Origin: Thermoleophilia bacterium
GTDB lineage: Bacteria; Actinomycetota; Thermoleophilia; Gaiellales; SKUG01
Direction: 5' to 3'
NCBI GenBank assembly: GCA_025964555.1
Contig: JAOPYQ010000027.1
Span: 1 to 64,000 of the forward strand
DNA: 64,000 bases
The notes under the pieces were generated by a model. The model did not search any database. It saw nothing but the letters and a program-made list of their open reading frames with translations, and was not told the origin of the DNA. Shown one piece after another: positions 17,345 to 25,157 of this stretch. Numbering within the stretch: position 1 is the stretch's first letter; each line of letters starts with the position of its first letter. The position numbers and the translations under genes were made by a program.

Positions 17345-18019
17345 ATGACGAACCTCGCGGAAACCATGCTGCCCGACCTGTGGGCGGCGCTTGATCGGAT
17401 CCACTACGACGATGACGTGGACTTCCTCTGGATTGAGTCAGTGGAACCAAGCGGCGACACAGCCACGATCACGTTCGAGCTTTGTCCCTACAACACCGAC
17501 CTGAAAATCGATCCGGCTCGCTGGAAGATCATTGCCAAGGGCGTAGTGCGTGTCACCGTGGACACGCTTGGTGGCCCGGGGCCCGACCTCTCGGTGAGCA
17601 ATCATGACGTCGCGCTCTGGCCCTTCACCGAGAAGCTCGAGGCGCTGTACTTCACCGGGAGCGCCGACGATCCGAACAAGCTCGCGGGCGACTTGCTGGA
17701 TGCGCATCGCGTGACGGTTCATGAGCGTACCGATGAGTTGCCGTTCGCACTCCACCTGCCTGCTGACAAGCTTTTCGCTGGCGGGGGCGGTCTATTGTAC
17801 GAAGGTCCGGCACGAATCGTGAGCGCTTATGAGGACGTCCTCCGCGCACACAAGCTCAAGCCAAGCCGCCTACCCAAGACGAATGGATACGCCTATTGGG
17901 ATCCAATGGCTGACGAGTACGTGACGGCATCCGATTCCCTGGTCGTCGGACGATTCGGATTCGTTCAGGTCATTGCAGAAGGATTTCGGGCAGAGCCCCT
18001 CAGCAGCGGGGGAAGCTGA
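17345..18019 (+). CDS. Hypothetical protein downstream of the subtilase
   Basis: The 224-residue protein is acidic, appears soluble and has a mixed alpha/beta pattern. I find no known motif. It begins 17 bases after the subtilase stop with an ATG (MTNLAETMLP) and is followed after 3 bases by another unknown gene, so it belongs to the same transcript as the AAA-subtilase pair. It could be a specificity factor, substrate or antitoxin of the cassette. No function should be assumed. Confidence 0.72.
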   Translation: MTNLAETMLPDLWAALDRIHYDDDVDFLWIESVEPSGDTATITFELCPYNTDLKIDPARWKIIAKGVVRVTVDTLGGPGPDLSVSNHDVALWPFTEKLEALYFTGSADDPNKLAGDLLDAHRVTVHERTDELPFALHLPADKLFAGGGGLLYEGPARIVSAYEDVLRAHKLKPSRLPKTNGYAYWDPMADEYVTASDSLVVGRFGFVQVIAEGFRAEPLSSGGS

Positions 18020-18022
18020 CGG

Positions 18023-18517
18023 GTGGGGATACACGACGTCGATCGCGCTGACCGGCTGCCCGGGCTGATACTGGAAGACGTGGAATATCTCCGGACCGAT
18101 GGCATCGCCGAGATTGAGCAGTGGAACGGGAGCGACCTAGCCGAGTCAGTACGCCTAGTCGCAGGCGGACAATCGTTCACCTTCTGGGTGTCCGAGGGCT
18201 CCGTGGACACCGTCGCCATCGCGGGCGACCCGTCGGAAGTTGGCCCGACACAATACACCAAGCTCACTGCGCAGGACCGAGTGCCTTGGTGCGATGTAAT
18301 CGGACGGCGCGTCACTGGCACTCGGCTGTCGTTCCTGCCAGGAGAAGAAGCGACGTACAGCCGACCTATGGTGCGTGCCATTGAGCTGGTATTTGAGGGC
18401 GGTCGCTCCGTTACGCTGGCTGGCTATCGCCCGTCAGACGACCTAGCGTCCAACTGTTTTGACGATCTCGCCGTCCTCGACGGCGACCTAGAGGCCGCCT
18501 ACCCAGACGCAACCTAG
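18023..18517 (+). CDS. Hypothetical protein, last gene of the AAA-subtilase transcript
   Basis: The 164-residue protein starts at a GTG three bases after the previous stop. It looks beta-rich and soluble, with segments such as S-F-T-F-W-V-S-E-G and R-A-I-E-L-V-F-E-G-G-R-S-V-T-L-A-G-Y. The family is unknown to me. Close spacing shows it is transcribed with the AAA ATPase, the subtilase and the 224-residue unknown protein. The integrase gene is convergent downstream. Confidence 0.7.
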   Translation: MGIHDVDRADRLPGLILEDVEYLRTDGIAEIEQWNGSDLAESVRLVAGGQSFTFWVSEGSVDTVAIAGDPSEVGPTQYTKLTAQDRVPWCDVIGRRVTGTRLSFLPGEEATYSRPMVRAIELVFEGGRSVTLAGYRPSDDLASNCFDDLAVLDGDLEAAYPDAT

Positions 18518-18606
18518 GATCCTTCGAAGCATCGCCCGGGACCACATGCTCGAAACGCAGGCGTCCTCGGCCCCCGGACCTAGGCGCTCATACTCTCCGG
18601 CTTATG

Positions 18607-19737
18607 TCATCGGCACATTGCCTCGAGAAAGCCCATGTCCGGTTGGTCTTGGGGCAAGAGGTGCACGTAACGGTCCAGCGTGAACGCTGACGAGTGGTGC
18701 CCGAGCAGTCGCTGGATCTGCTTGATGTTGCAGCCATTGGCGAACAGCTGCGACGCGAACGTGTGGCGCAGGGTGTGGAAGCTCGCCCAGGGTGATCCCG
18801 ACGCCTTCGCCGCCGGCTTCATGACGCGCACGTGCAAGTTCGCCGGCAAGTGCATCGTGTGGTTCGCCGTCGCGAATACGGGTTCGTCCTCGGCGGGCAC
18901 GCCGGCCTTCAGTCGTCGCTCGCGAAGTTGCTTTTGCAGGGTCGAGGTCAGCGGAATCGTGCGGAGCCCGAACCTGCTCTTGGGCGGGCCGAGCTCGCCC
19001 TTGTAGACGGTGCGGCTAACGGACAGCGTGCCAGCCTGCAAGTCGAGGTCCTTCCACTGCAGCGCAACGGCTTCGCCTATCCGCAGCCCGGTGCACGCGA
19101 GCAGTTCGATGAACGATCGCCACTCCGGATCGACCTTGCCGAGCAGGGCGCGCAGTTCCTGGCTCGAGAGCGCACGCGCGCGCTTCTCATCCGCCAGCAC
19201 GATCGGGCTCGCGATGCGAACGTTGGCGGCCGGGTTGGATCGGATCAATCCATCCTCGAACGCCGTCGCCAGCAGGGCCTTGAGCGGCGCGAGCACCAGG
19301 CGCAACGATGCCGCGGAGCGCAGTCGCTCGCGATCGGTCCCAAGGTGGATTGGCTTGCGGGTGATGTGCATCGCGAATGCCTTGATGTCGCGCGGCTCCA
19401 TCTCCGCGAGCGGCATTTGCCTGAAGTACGGGATCGCGTGCTCGGTGAGCGCGCGACGGTAATCGGCGCGCGTCTGCTCTCGAAAGCCTCGCGACGTGCG
19501 GCCCGAGTACGTCTCGATCCATTCCATCGCATAGCTCGCGAACGTCGTTCGGCTTTCCTGCCTGTATTCGCCTCGCGTGATGTCGGCGCGGAGCATCGAC
19601 TGGATCTCTCGCGCTTCCGCCATCGTCGATGCAGTGCGGGATACCTGGCGGCCTCGCCGGTCACGCACCTTGACGACGTAGCTGTCGCCTCGACGGTAAA
19701 TGCCGGGGGAATTCGTCTTGGTGAAGGCTGCTGCCAC
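18607..19737 (-). CDS. int: Tyrosine recombinase, integrase of the tRNA-Met island
   Basis: The 376-residue enzyme has the full catalytic set: Arg219 in T-G-L-R-I-G-E, His321 and Arg324 in H-T-L-R-H-T-F, a G-H-H-S-S motif, and the nucleophile Tyr357 in L-D-R-Y-V-H-L. The N-terminus (Y-V-V-K-V-R-D-R-R-G-R) is an arm-binding domain, followed by a SAM-like core-binding domain. The gene lies directly beside the intact tRNA-Met with its start toward the tRNA, and arm-type repeats lie 55 bases upstream of its start. It should catalyse insertion into and excision from the tRNA gene. No excisionase gene is visible inside the island. Confidence 0.95.
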   Translation of the reverse strand: MAAAFTKTNSPGIYRRGDSYVVKVRDRRGRQVSRTASTMAEAREIQSMLRADITRGEYRQESRTTFASYAMEWIETYSGRTSRGFREQTRADYRRALTEHAIPYFRQMPLAEMEPRDIKAFAMHITRKPIHLGTDRERLRSAASLRLVLAPLKALLATAFEDGLIRSNPAANVRIASPIVLADEKRARALSSQELRALLGKVDPEWRSFIELLACTGLRIGEAVALQWKDLDLQAGTLSVSRTVYKGELGPPKSRFGLRTIPLTSTLQKQLRERRLKAGVPAEDEPVFATANHTMHLPANLHVRVMKPAAKASGSPWASFHTLRHTFASQLFANGCNIKQIQRLLGHHSSAFTLDRYVHLLPQDQPDMGFLEAMCR

Positions 19738-19792
19738 GAGCGTTCCTTTCGGTCAGCCGTTCGTAGTGCAGCGGGGCGAGCCTCCGCGATCC

Positions 19793-19816
19793 CATGTTCT
19801 CATCCTGTTCTCACCC
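19793..19816 (+). repeat. Arm-type integrase binding repeat, right
   Basis: The block has two TGTTCTCA units 11 bases apart and matches 9767-9790 with one mismatch in the same orientation. It lies between the integrase start and the attachment site, 69 bases from the latter. Integrase binding here may also repress the integrase promoter. Confidence 0.7.
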
Positions 19817-19885
19817 GAGGAAGAGGGATGCGATCGCCGGTCATCTACTCGACGCAAAAGACCGAATATGCAGGCCTTCTGAAAA

Positions 19886-19928
19886 TAGCGGTGGAGGGAC
19901 TCGAACCCCCGACACGCGGATTATGATT
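19886..19928 (-). repeat. Proximal attachment site inside tRNA-Met
   Basis: This 43-bp segment is the 3' part of the intact tRNA-Met gene and is identical to 9619-9661. Strand exchange must have occurred within these bases. The tRNA keeps a complete sequence because the element carries the 3' part. Confidence 0.92.
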
Positions 19929-19959
19929 CCGCTGCTCTAACCGGCTGAGCTACACCGCC
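19886..19959 (-). tRNA. tRNA-Met (CAT), integration target
   Basis: The minus strand folds into a 74-base cloverleaf. The acceptor stem starts GGCGGTG and pairs with CACCGCT, with discriminator A. The anticodon stem GCGGA/TCCGC holds the loop ATCATAA, giving anticodon CAT. The T-arm has TTCGAGT. It looks like an elongator tRNA-Met. A tRNA-Ile with modified CAT cannot be excluded by anticodon alone. No CCA is encoded. Confidence 0.93.
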
Positions 19960-20079
19960 TCGTGCGGAGCATTGTAGCGGGCGGTGCTGGCCGCGGCCAC
20001 CGCTTGCCGGATGTCCACTGTCCAACGGTGGCCTTCCATCGATCGGTTCTCCACGGCGCTGCGCGGGTATCACCGCGAC

Positions 20080-20484
20080 ATGCCTTCGAGCGATCACACC
20101 GCGACGCACGCCGAGCCCGACGAACTTCCCGATGATTCGCCCTCCTCGGCGATCATCTACCTGGTCGTCGGCATCGGCCTGGCCATGTGCCTGCTCGCGC
20201 TGCTGTTCGCTCGCGGCGAGTTCTCGCTCCTGACAGTCGCGCTCGCGCTGCTCACCACGATGCCGTTCCTGCTCTACGCCCGCCTGGCGATCACGCGCCC
20301 TGGTGCGGAAGCGGTCGTTGCCGGGGTCCTGCTGATCGCGGTCGGGTGCTGGGGCTCCGTCAGCGCGCTCGACAGCGACGCCACTTCGGACTTCGTGCAG
20401 CTGCCGCTCGCGCTCGTGATCGTCGAGCTCGCAGTGTTCGTCACGGGTGCGGCGCTGCGGCGCATCGTCCCCGCGCGCGAATGA
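20080..20484 (+). CDS. Small four-helix membrane protein
   Basis: The 134-residue protein begins MPSSDHTATHAEPDE with an acidic cytoplasmic-looking tail. It then has four hydrophobic helices, roughly at residues 22-45, 48-70, 77-98 and 104-128. The family is not recognised. The frame is open upstream to 19984, but that part is not protein-like and reaches towards the tRNA. Its stop overlaps the ATG of the next gene, an EamA transporter, so both are co-translated. A role beside the transporter is plausible. Confidence 0.75.
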   Translation: MPSSDHTATHAEPDELPDDSPSSAIIYLVVGIGLAMCLLALLFARGEFSLLTVALALLTTMPFLLYARLAITRPGAEAVVAGVLLIAVGCWGSVSALDSDATSDFVQLPLALVIVELAVFVTGAALRRIVPARE

Positions 20485-21440
20485 TGGGTGGGACGACCCC
20501 CCACCGTGAACCGATCGTCGCCGTCGTGGCGGGCAGCGTGCTCATCGCGTGGTCGGGCATCTTGGTGCGCCTCGCCGACCTGCCGCCCGCGACCGCCGCG
20601 TTCCTTCGATGCGCGTATGCCGTGCCCCTGCTCGTCGCGCTCGCATGGTGGTGGCGACGATCCGGTCGCGCCGATGCGATGAGCACGTCGCAGCTGCGAT
20701 GGGCGATCTTCGCGGGCGTGAGCTTCGGCGCCGACCTGGTGCTGTGGCACGTCGCGATCGGCGCGGTCGGGGCGGGGCTCGCCACGGTGCTCGGCAACAC
20801 ACAGGTCTTCCTGTTTCCCTTCGCGGCATGGCTCGTGTGGCGCGAACAGCCGACCCGTCGCCAGGCCGCGGTGCTCCCGGCCCTCGTCTTCGGGATCGTG
20901 CTCATCTCCGGCGCGATCGGTGCTGACACCTATGGCGACGACCCGCTGCTCGGCGTCATCACTGGGCTGCTCACCGCCGTCGCCTACGCCGGCTTCCTGA
21001 TCGGCATGCGCGCGGGTTCACCCACGCGGGGCGGCACGCCGGTCAACACGCTCGCCGTCGCGACCTTCGTCGCGGCGATCGTCTCGGTGCTGAGCGGGCT
21101 CGTGCTCGGCGACTTCGACCCGACCCCGACCTGGCCGGCACACGGATGGATGCTGCTGCTGGCGTGGGGATGCCAGGTGCTCGCGTGGATGCTCGTCTCC
21201 GGATCGCTCGCACGCGTACGCGCGGCACGCGTGTCGATCCTGCTGCTCGTGCAGCCGCTGACCGCCCTCATACTGGGCGTCGTCGTACTCTCCGAGGATC
21301 CGAGCCTCGCGCAGTGGATCGGAGCCGGCGCGCTGCTGCTCGGCGTGGTGGTCGGAGGTGCGGGCGGCCGCGACGAGCAGCCCGCACCACCGACCGATGC
21401 CGTGTCGGTCAGCGAACCTGGAACAGCACCCAGCCGCTGA
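20481..21440 (+). CDS. EamA/DMT-superfamily transporter
   Basis: The 319-residue protein has about ten membrane helices arranged as two similar halves, as in the drug/metabolite transporter superfamily. Signature segments are A-A-F-L-R-C-A-Y-A-V-P in the first half and V-S-I-L-L-L-V-Q-P-L-T-A near the end of the second. Such proteins export amino acids, metabolites or drugs by proton exchange. The substrate cannot be inferred here. The ATG overlaps the stop of the small membrane protein (ATGA). The 3' end overlaps the convergent delta-60 gene by 32 bases. Confidence 0.88.
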   Translation: MMGGTTPHREPIVAVVAGSVLIAWSGILVRLADLPPATAAFLRCAYAVPLLVALAWWWRRSGRADAMSTSQLRWAIFAGVSFGADLVLWHVAIGAVGAGLATVLGNTQVFLFPFAAWLVWREQPTRRQAAVLPALVFGIVLISGAIGADTYGDDPLLGVITGLLTAVAYAGFLIGMRAGSPTRGGTPVNTLAVATFVAAIVSVLSGLVLGDFDPTPTWPAHGWMLLLAWGCQVLAWMLVSGSLARVRAARVSILLLVQPLTALILGVVVLSEDPSLAQWIGAGALLLGVVVGGAGGRDEQPAPPTDAVSVSEPGTAPSR

Positions 21441-23466
21441 CCTTCGGAGACGTGCCGCGGCGCACGATCGTCTCCGTGCGAATGCGCCACGTCGCCGACG
21501 TTGCCCGCCAGTCCGTCGGCAGCTTGATGTCGAGGCCGCCATTGTCGCCGATCGGCAGTCGATGTCGGAACTTCACGACCCAGCGTCCGCGCTCCTTGAC
21601 CTGCATCACCAGCAACACGGTTCGACGACCCGGAATCCCGGCGCTCGCGCGCAGGTACGCCGGTGTCAGTCGCGCGCCTGGTCGAACGCGGTTGACCACA
21701 CACATCACGCGCACGGTTCCGCAGCCGGCGATCACGCGACCGCCGTATCCCGTGATGCGCTGGAGCGTCAGGCGCAGGACCTTCGGGATCGCTGCAGCGC
21801 TCGGCTTCGCCGCGGGCGGCACGACGGGCGTGACGACCGCCGCGGCGACGGGCAGCGGATCGAACGGATGCTCCGCGCTCGTGGCGTCATCCAGCATGAT
21901 GTCGTCGAACGTCGCAGCGTCGACCGTCGCGCTGACCTTGTGCGTGCCGGCGCTCACGGCCTTGATCTTGAGGGCGACCGACTTGTTCGCGCCCGCTGCG
22001 AGGTTCGCGAATCGACAGGTGCCGCCGCGTGCATCGACCGTGCAGTCCGAACCCGTCCAGCTCGTGATGCGAAGCCCGTCGCTCACCGAGAAGGTCAGCA
22101 CGCCCCTCCCCGAGCTGTCGGGCCCGTCGTTGACGGCGCGCACGACGTAGTCGGCAGGGGTGCCGACGACGCCCTTCGCGAGCGGCGTGGCGACCTCGGG
22201 TCGAACGTGCGCGATGCGTGCGAGGTACTGCTCCACACGGGTCTGGCGAACGTCACCAGCAAACGCGTGGTACGCCGACACGAGGGAGCCGTCCGGAGCG
22301 AACGCAAGCGAGTGGTGATCGAGGTAGAAGCGCTTCGTCGACGTCCCCTGGAGGTGGCGGATGCCGCCAGGCCCCCACGCCGCATCCTGCGTGCCGTTGG
22401 AGTTGAGCCGGACGATCGCGCGATGCAGCGCAGGTGATGCATCGGTTCCGGCGACGAACATCGCGCCTTCAGGCTGGCGCAGCAGCTCATGTCCGCGGAA
22501 CGAGGCGGGGAACGGCTGGATCAGGCCGGAGTTGCCGGCGTACTGGCTGATGACGGGTGTCGCGGCAACATCCAGGAACGCGAGGCCAGCGGTCTGCGAC
22601 CCCTCGAGCAGCACGACCGCGTGCGTCGCGTCAGTGGCCATCACGTCGATCGGCTTGTTGTAGGCGTTGGGGAACGCGACGTTCGCCGCGACCCGCGTAC
22701 CGCCGGTGGAGTTGATCCGCCACACCATCGACGCGGTGCCCATGTGCGGATTACCGACGATGTAGTCGCCGTTGGACATCTGCGTGATGCCGCCGAACGA
22801 GTCGGCGTCGGCATCGTAGGGCGAGCCGAACAGCAGGTAGGGGTCGCCCGCGAAGTCGGGATCGTCGACCCCGAACGGCGACAGCCGTCCCAGGAACAGG
22901 TCGTCGGCTTTGGTGCCGTTCTTGACGATCCCGATGAACGTGATCTTGCCGGACGCCTCGACGAACACGTCCTCGATGAGCGGGTTGCTGTCCACGGGCG
23001 TGCCGATCACGAACTTTCCGTCGGCGGAGAACGTGAGGTCAGGCTCTCCGGCTGGTGTCAGTCGACCGATCACGATCGCAGGCACGGTGGTGTCGACGCC
23101 CGCGTAGACGATGCCGCCGTCAGGCTGCAGCGCGATCGCGCGGATGTAGGACGTGTTGGCGGTCGGCACATGCCAGATGCCGCCGGCCGCGAAGGACGGG
23201 TCGAGCTCGCCGCTCGGCAGCAGGCGCACGATGCGCTGGTCGACCTCGGCGTCGTTGAGGATGCTCATGACGATCTTGCCGTCAGGCTGGACGACGACGT
23301 CGGTCGCGCTCTCGTGTCCGGTCGCTGGTCCAACATGCTGGGCGAACGTCGTGAAGCCCGGATACGGATCACCGGGGGACGCGCCCAGGGATGCGGCGGG
23401 CGACGCGAGCACGATCGCGGCGACGGCACAGATTGCAGGGACAAGGCGGCGCAGGGCGGACGGCAT
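21409..23466 (-). CDS. Secreted delta-60 repeat (beta-propeller-like) protein
   Basis: The 685-residue protein starts with a signal peptide (basic start, hydrophobic core, A-S-L-G-A-S-P cleavage region near residue 28). Delta-60 repeats follow, with units such as V-V-Q-P-D-G-K-I-V, L-P-S-G-E-L-D-P-S-F, A-L-Q-P-D-G-G-I-V-Y-A-G and L-N-S-N-G-T-Q-D-A-A-W. After about residue 420 comes an Ig-like or DUF11-like module (D-G-P-D-S-S-G-R-G-V-L-T-F), then a basic C-terminal domain with Cys pairs. It is probably a cell-surface or exported protein, with no activity to be inferred. The start at 23466 gives the best signal peptide. Confidence 0.85.
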   Translation of the reverse strand: MPSALRRLVPAICAVAAIVLASPAASLGASPGDPYPGFTTFAQHVGPATGHESATDVVVQPDGKIVMSILNDAEVDQRIVRLLPSGELDPSFAAGGIWHVPTANTSYIRAIALQPDGGIVYAGVDTTVPAIVIGRLTPAGEPDLTFSADGKFVIGTPVDSNPLIEDVFVEASGKITFIGIVKNGTKADDLFLGRLSPFGVDDPDFAGDPYLLFGSPYDADADSFGGITQMSNGDYIVGNPHMGTASMVWRINSTGGTRVAANVAFPNAYNKPIDVMATDATHAVVLLEGSQTAGLAFLDVAATPVISQYAGNSGLIQPFPASFRGHELLRQPEGAMFVAGTDASPALHRAIVRLNSNGTQDAAWGPGGIRHLQGTSTKRFYLDHHSLAFAPDGSLVSAYHAFAGDVRQTRVEQYLARIAHVRPEVATPLAKGVVGTPADYVVRAVNDGPDSSGRGVLTFSVSDGLRITSWTGSDCTVDARGGTCRFANLAAGANKSVALKIKAVSAGTHKVSATVDAATFDDIMLDDATSAEHPFDPLPVAAAVVTPVVPPAAKPSAAAIPKVLRLTLQRITGYGGRVIAGCGTVRVMCVVNRVRPGARLTPAYLRASAGIPGRRTVLLVMQVKERGRWVVKFRHRLPIGDNGGLDIKLPTDWRATSATWRIRTETIVRRGTSPKVSGWVLFQVR

Positions 23467-23613
23467 CGCAACAACTCCATCGTTCGGTGGCAGCAAGGCG
23501 AACGACGGTAGCGGGCTTGCGCATGCACGATCGTGCACGCGTCGTGCACATCGATGCAGATTCAGCGCGAAGGTGTGCGAGCCGGTGTGTCACCGGCGCA
23601 GGATCTGGACCGA

Positions 23614-25050
23614 CTACGCTGCCGGGTAGATGTTCGGGTAGTCCGGGTCCGGATAGCTCGGGTCGGGATAGCCGGGATCCACGGGGAAGCCGCCGTCGTC
23701 GTCGTCGCCCGGGCTCGTGCCGCCACCCGGCGCGCCGGGAATCCACCCGGACGGGCTCAGCGTCTGCTCGGCGAGCGACACGGCAGCCTGCTGATCGACC
23801 GACCCCCACGAGCTGGTGCGGCTCAGCTGGATCGCCTCGCGGATCATCGACTTCGCTTCGGTCGAGCTTCGGCGCCCGCGCAGCGCGGCGGTCGTCAGGC
23901 GCTCGTCGCTCGTGCGGGACCAGTCATACGGCGTCTCGTTGAGCACGGCGCTGATCGTGGAGCCGACGTCCGCCGCTGGCATGCCGGAGGCGAGGGCAGT
24001 GGAGATGAGCGTCTGGTCGCTTGTCGCCGGCCAGTCGTACGGCGTGGCGTTCGTGACCTTGGAGATGAGCGTGCCGATCGTGTTGGGATCGACTGCGCCC
24101 TGCAGCGCTCCCACGATGAAGTCGATGTCAGCCGTGCGCGGCCAGTCGTACGGCGTGGCGTTGGTGACGCTCGACACGAGACGGCCGACCGAGTTGGGAT
24201 CGGTCTGGCGGGACAGGGCAGCCTCGATGATGCGCTTGTCGTCGGCGGACGTCCAGTCGTACGGCGTCGCGTTCGTCACCTTGGAGATGAGCGACCCGAT
24301 CGTCGAGGCGTCGACCTGGCCGGTCATTGCCGCCTTGATGAAGCGGATGTCGTCGGCCTTGTTCCAGTCGTACGGCGTGGCGTTCGTGACGCCCGACACG
24401 AGTCGCTGCACCTGGTCGACCGGCATGCGCGAGGAGATCGCAGTCTCGATGAGGTCGATGTCGTCTGCGCGCGTCCAGTCGTACGGCGTCGCGTTCGTCA
24501 CCGCGCTGATGAGGCGCGGCAGCGTCTGCGCGTCCTTGCCGCCGCGCAGTGCGGCCACGGCGAAGCGAACGTCGTCGGCGTGCGACCAGTCGTACGGCGT
24601 GGCGTTCTCGACGGCGTCGATCGTGCGGCTCGTCGTGCTCGAATCGAGCCGCGAGCGAAGCGCCTCGACCGCGAGCGTCGCCTGCTCGCCCGTCGTCCAG
24701 CCCGACCACGTGGATGCCGAGTTCTCGACGGAGTCCGCGATGCGCGCGGCCGCGGGTCCATCGACCCCGTATCGCACCGCGGCAGTGGCGACGCGCTGCA
24801 CGTCGGCCTCCGACCACGAGTACGCAGTCGCGTTGCGCACGGCGCTCGCGACGCGCGCGAAGGCTGCGGGATCGACATACCCGCCCGGCGGCAGTGGATC
24901 GTCTCCCGGCGACGTGCCGCCCGGGACGATCGGATCATCGCCCGGCGAGGTCGCGTGCCGATCGCGCGTGGCGTTGACCGCCCAGGCAACTGCGCCCGCC
25001 GCGCCGACCACGCCAGCGCCCACTGCGATGTTGCGAAGTGCAACGTTCAT
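23614..25050 (-). CDS. Membrane-anchored protein with tandem 37-residue N-A-T-P-Y-D-W repeats
   Basis: The 478-residue protein has one N-terminal hydrophobic helix (residues 8-25) and a linker with S-P-G-D-D-P motifs. Seven exact-length 37-residue repeats follow at residues 144-402. Each has the order [IV]-[SD]-x-V-x-N-A-T-P-Y-D-W, then A-D-D and a helical part ending in A-A-L-x-G. Degenerate copies lie at 67-143 and 403-439. A Pro/Asp/Gly/Tyr-rich tail ends the protein. The start at 25050 is the only sensible one, since the frame upstream runs through the neighbouring gene. I know no family with this repeat. It probably forms an extracytoplasmic or cytoplasmic solenoid. Confidence 0.85.
   Translation of the reverse strand: MNVALRNIAVGAGVVGAAGAVAWAVNATRDRHATSPGDDPIVPGGTSPGDDPLPPGGYVDPAAFARVASAVRNATAYSWSEADVQRVATAAVRYGVDGPAAARIADSVENSASTWSGWTTGEQATLAVEALRSRLDSSTTSRTIDAVENATPYDWSHADDVRFAVAALRGGKDAQTLPRLISAVTNATPYDWTRADDIDLIETAISSRMPVDQVQRLVSGVTNATPYDWNKADDIRFIKAAMTGQVDASTIGSLISKVTNATPYDWTSADDKRIIEAALSRQTDPNSVGRLVSSVTNATPYDWPRTADIDFIVGALQGAVDPNTIGTLISKVTNATPYDWPATSDQTLISTALASGMPAADVGSTISAVLNETPYDWSRTSDERLTTAALRGRRSSTEAKSMIREAIQLSRTSSWGSVDQQAAVSLAEQTLSPSGWIPGAPGGGTSPGDDDDGGFPVDPGYPDPSYPDPDYPNIYPAA
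23845..24621 (-). repeat. Coding tandem repeat, seven units of 111 bp
   Basis: The seven units correspond to residues 144-402 of the repeat protein. Spacing is exactly 37 codons in each, and the N-A-T-P-Y-D-W codons are the most conserved part at DNA level. Synonymous differences between units show the array is not a very recent expansion. Confidence 0.85.
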
Positions 25051-25095
25051 CGTCTGCTCCGTCCCCGTCTCGCGACCCGGTCCCGCGAGTCGTTT

Positions 25096-25128
25096 CGGGC
25101 CGCCCCGGATGTGGTCCGGGGCGGCCCG
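25096..25128. terminator. Strong hairpin between the two repeat-protein genes
   Basis: A perfect 14-bp stem with arms CGGGCCGCCCCGGA and its complement encloses a 5-base loop. It lies 30 bases beyond the stop of the upstream (25158-26099) gene on the minus strand. No T-run follows, so it could be a factor-assisted terminator or an mRNA stabiliser that separates expression of the two paralogues. Confidence 0.6.
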
Positions 25129-25157
25129 TCGATCAATGGATCGCCCGTGCTGGCTGG

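Larger units (their letters stand above)
9619..19928. mobile_element. Integrative island in tRNA-Met, 10.3 kb
   Basis: Both ends are defined by the 43-bp direct repeats. A tyrosine integrase gene lies just inside the end with the intact tRNA, which is the classic arrangement. Arm-type repeats occur just inside each end. The island has a replication-relaxation family gene and a large perfect inverted repeat, but no conjugation genes, so it is probably a mobilisable or satellite-like element. Its cargo is a DUF4240 protein, a HEAT-like protein, an AAA ATPase, a subtilase and two unknown genes. Nothing in it looks disrupted. Confidence 0.9.

Noticed and set aside
23845-24621. CRISPR array or non-coding tandem repeat
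   Set aside because: The 111-bp periodicity is in frame with a protein and the units have synonymous changes. There are no spacers.
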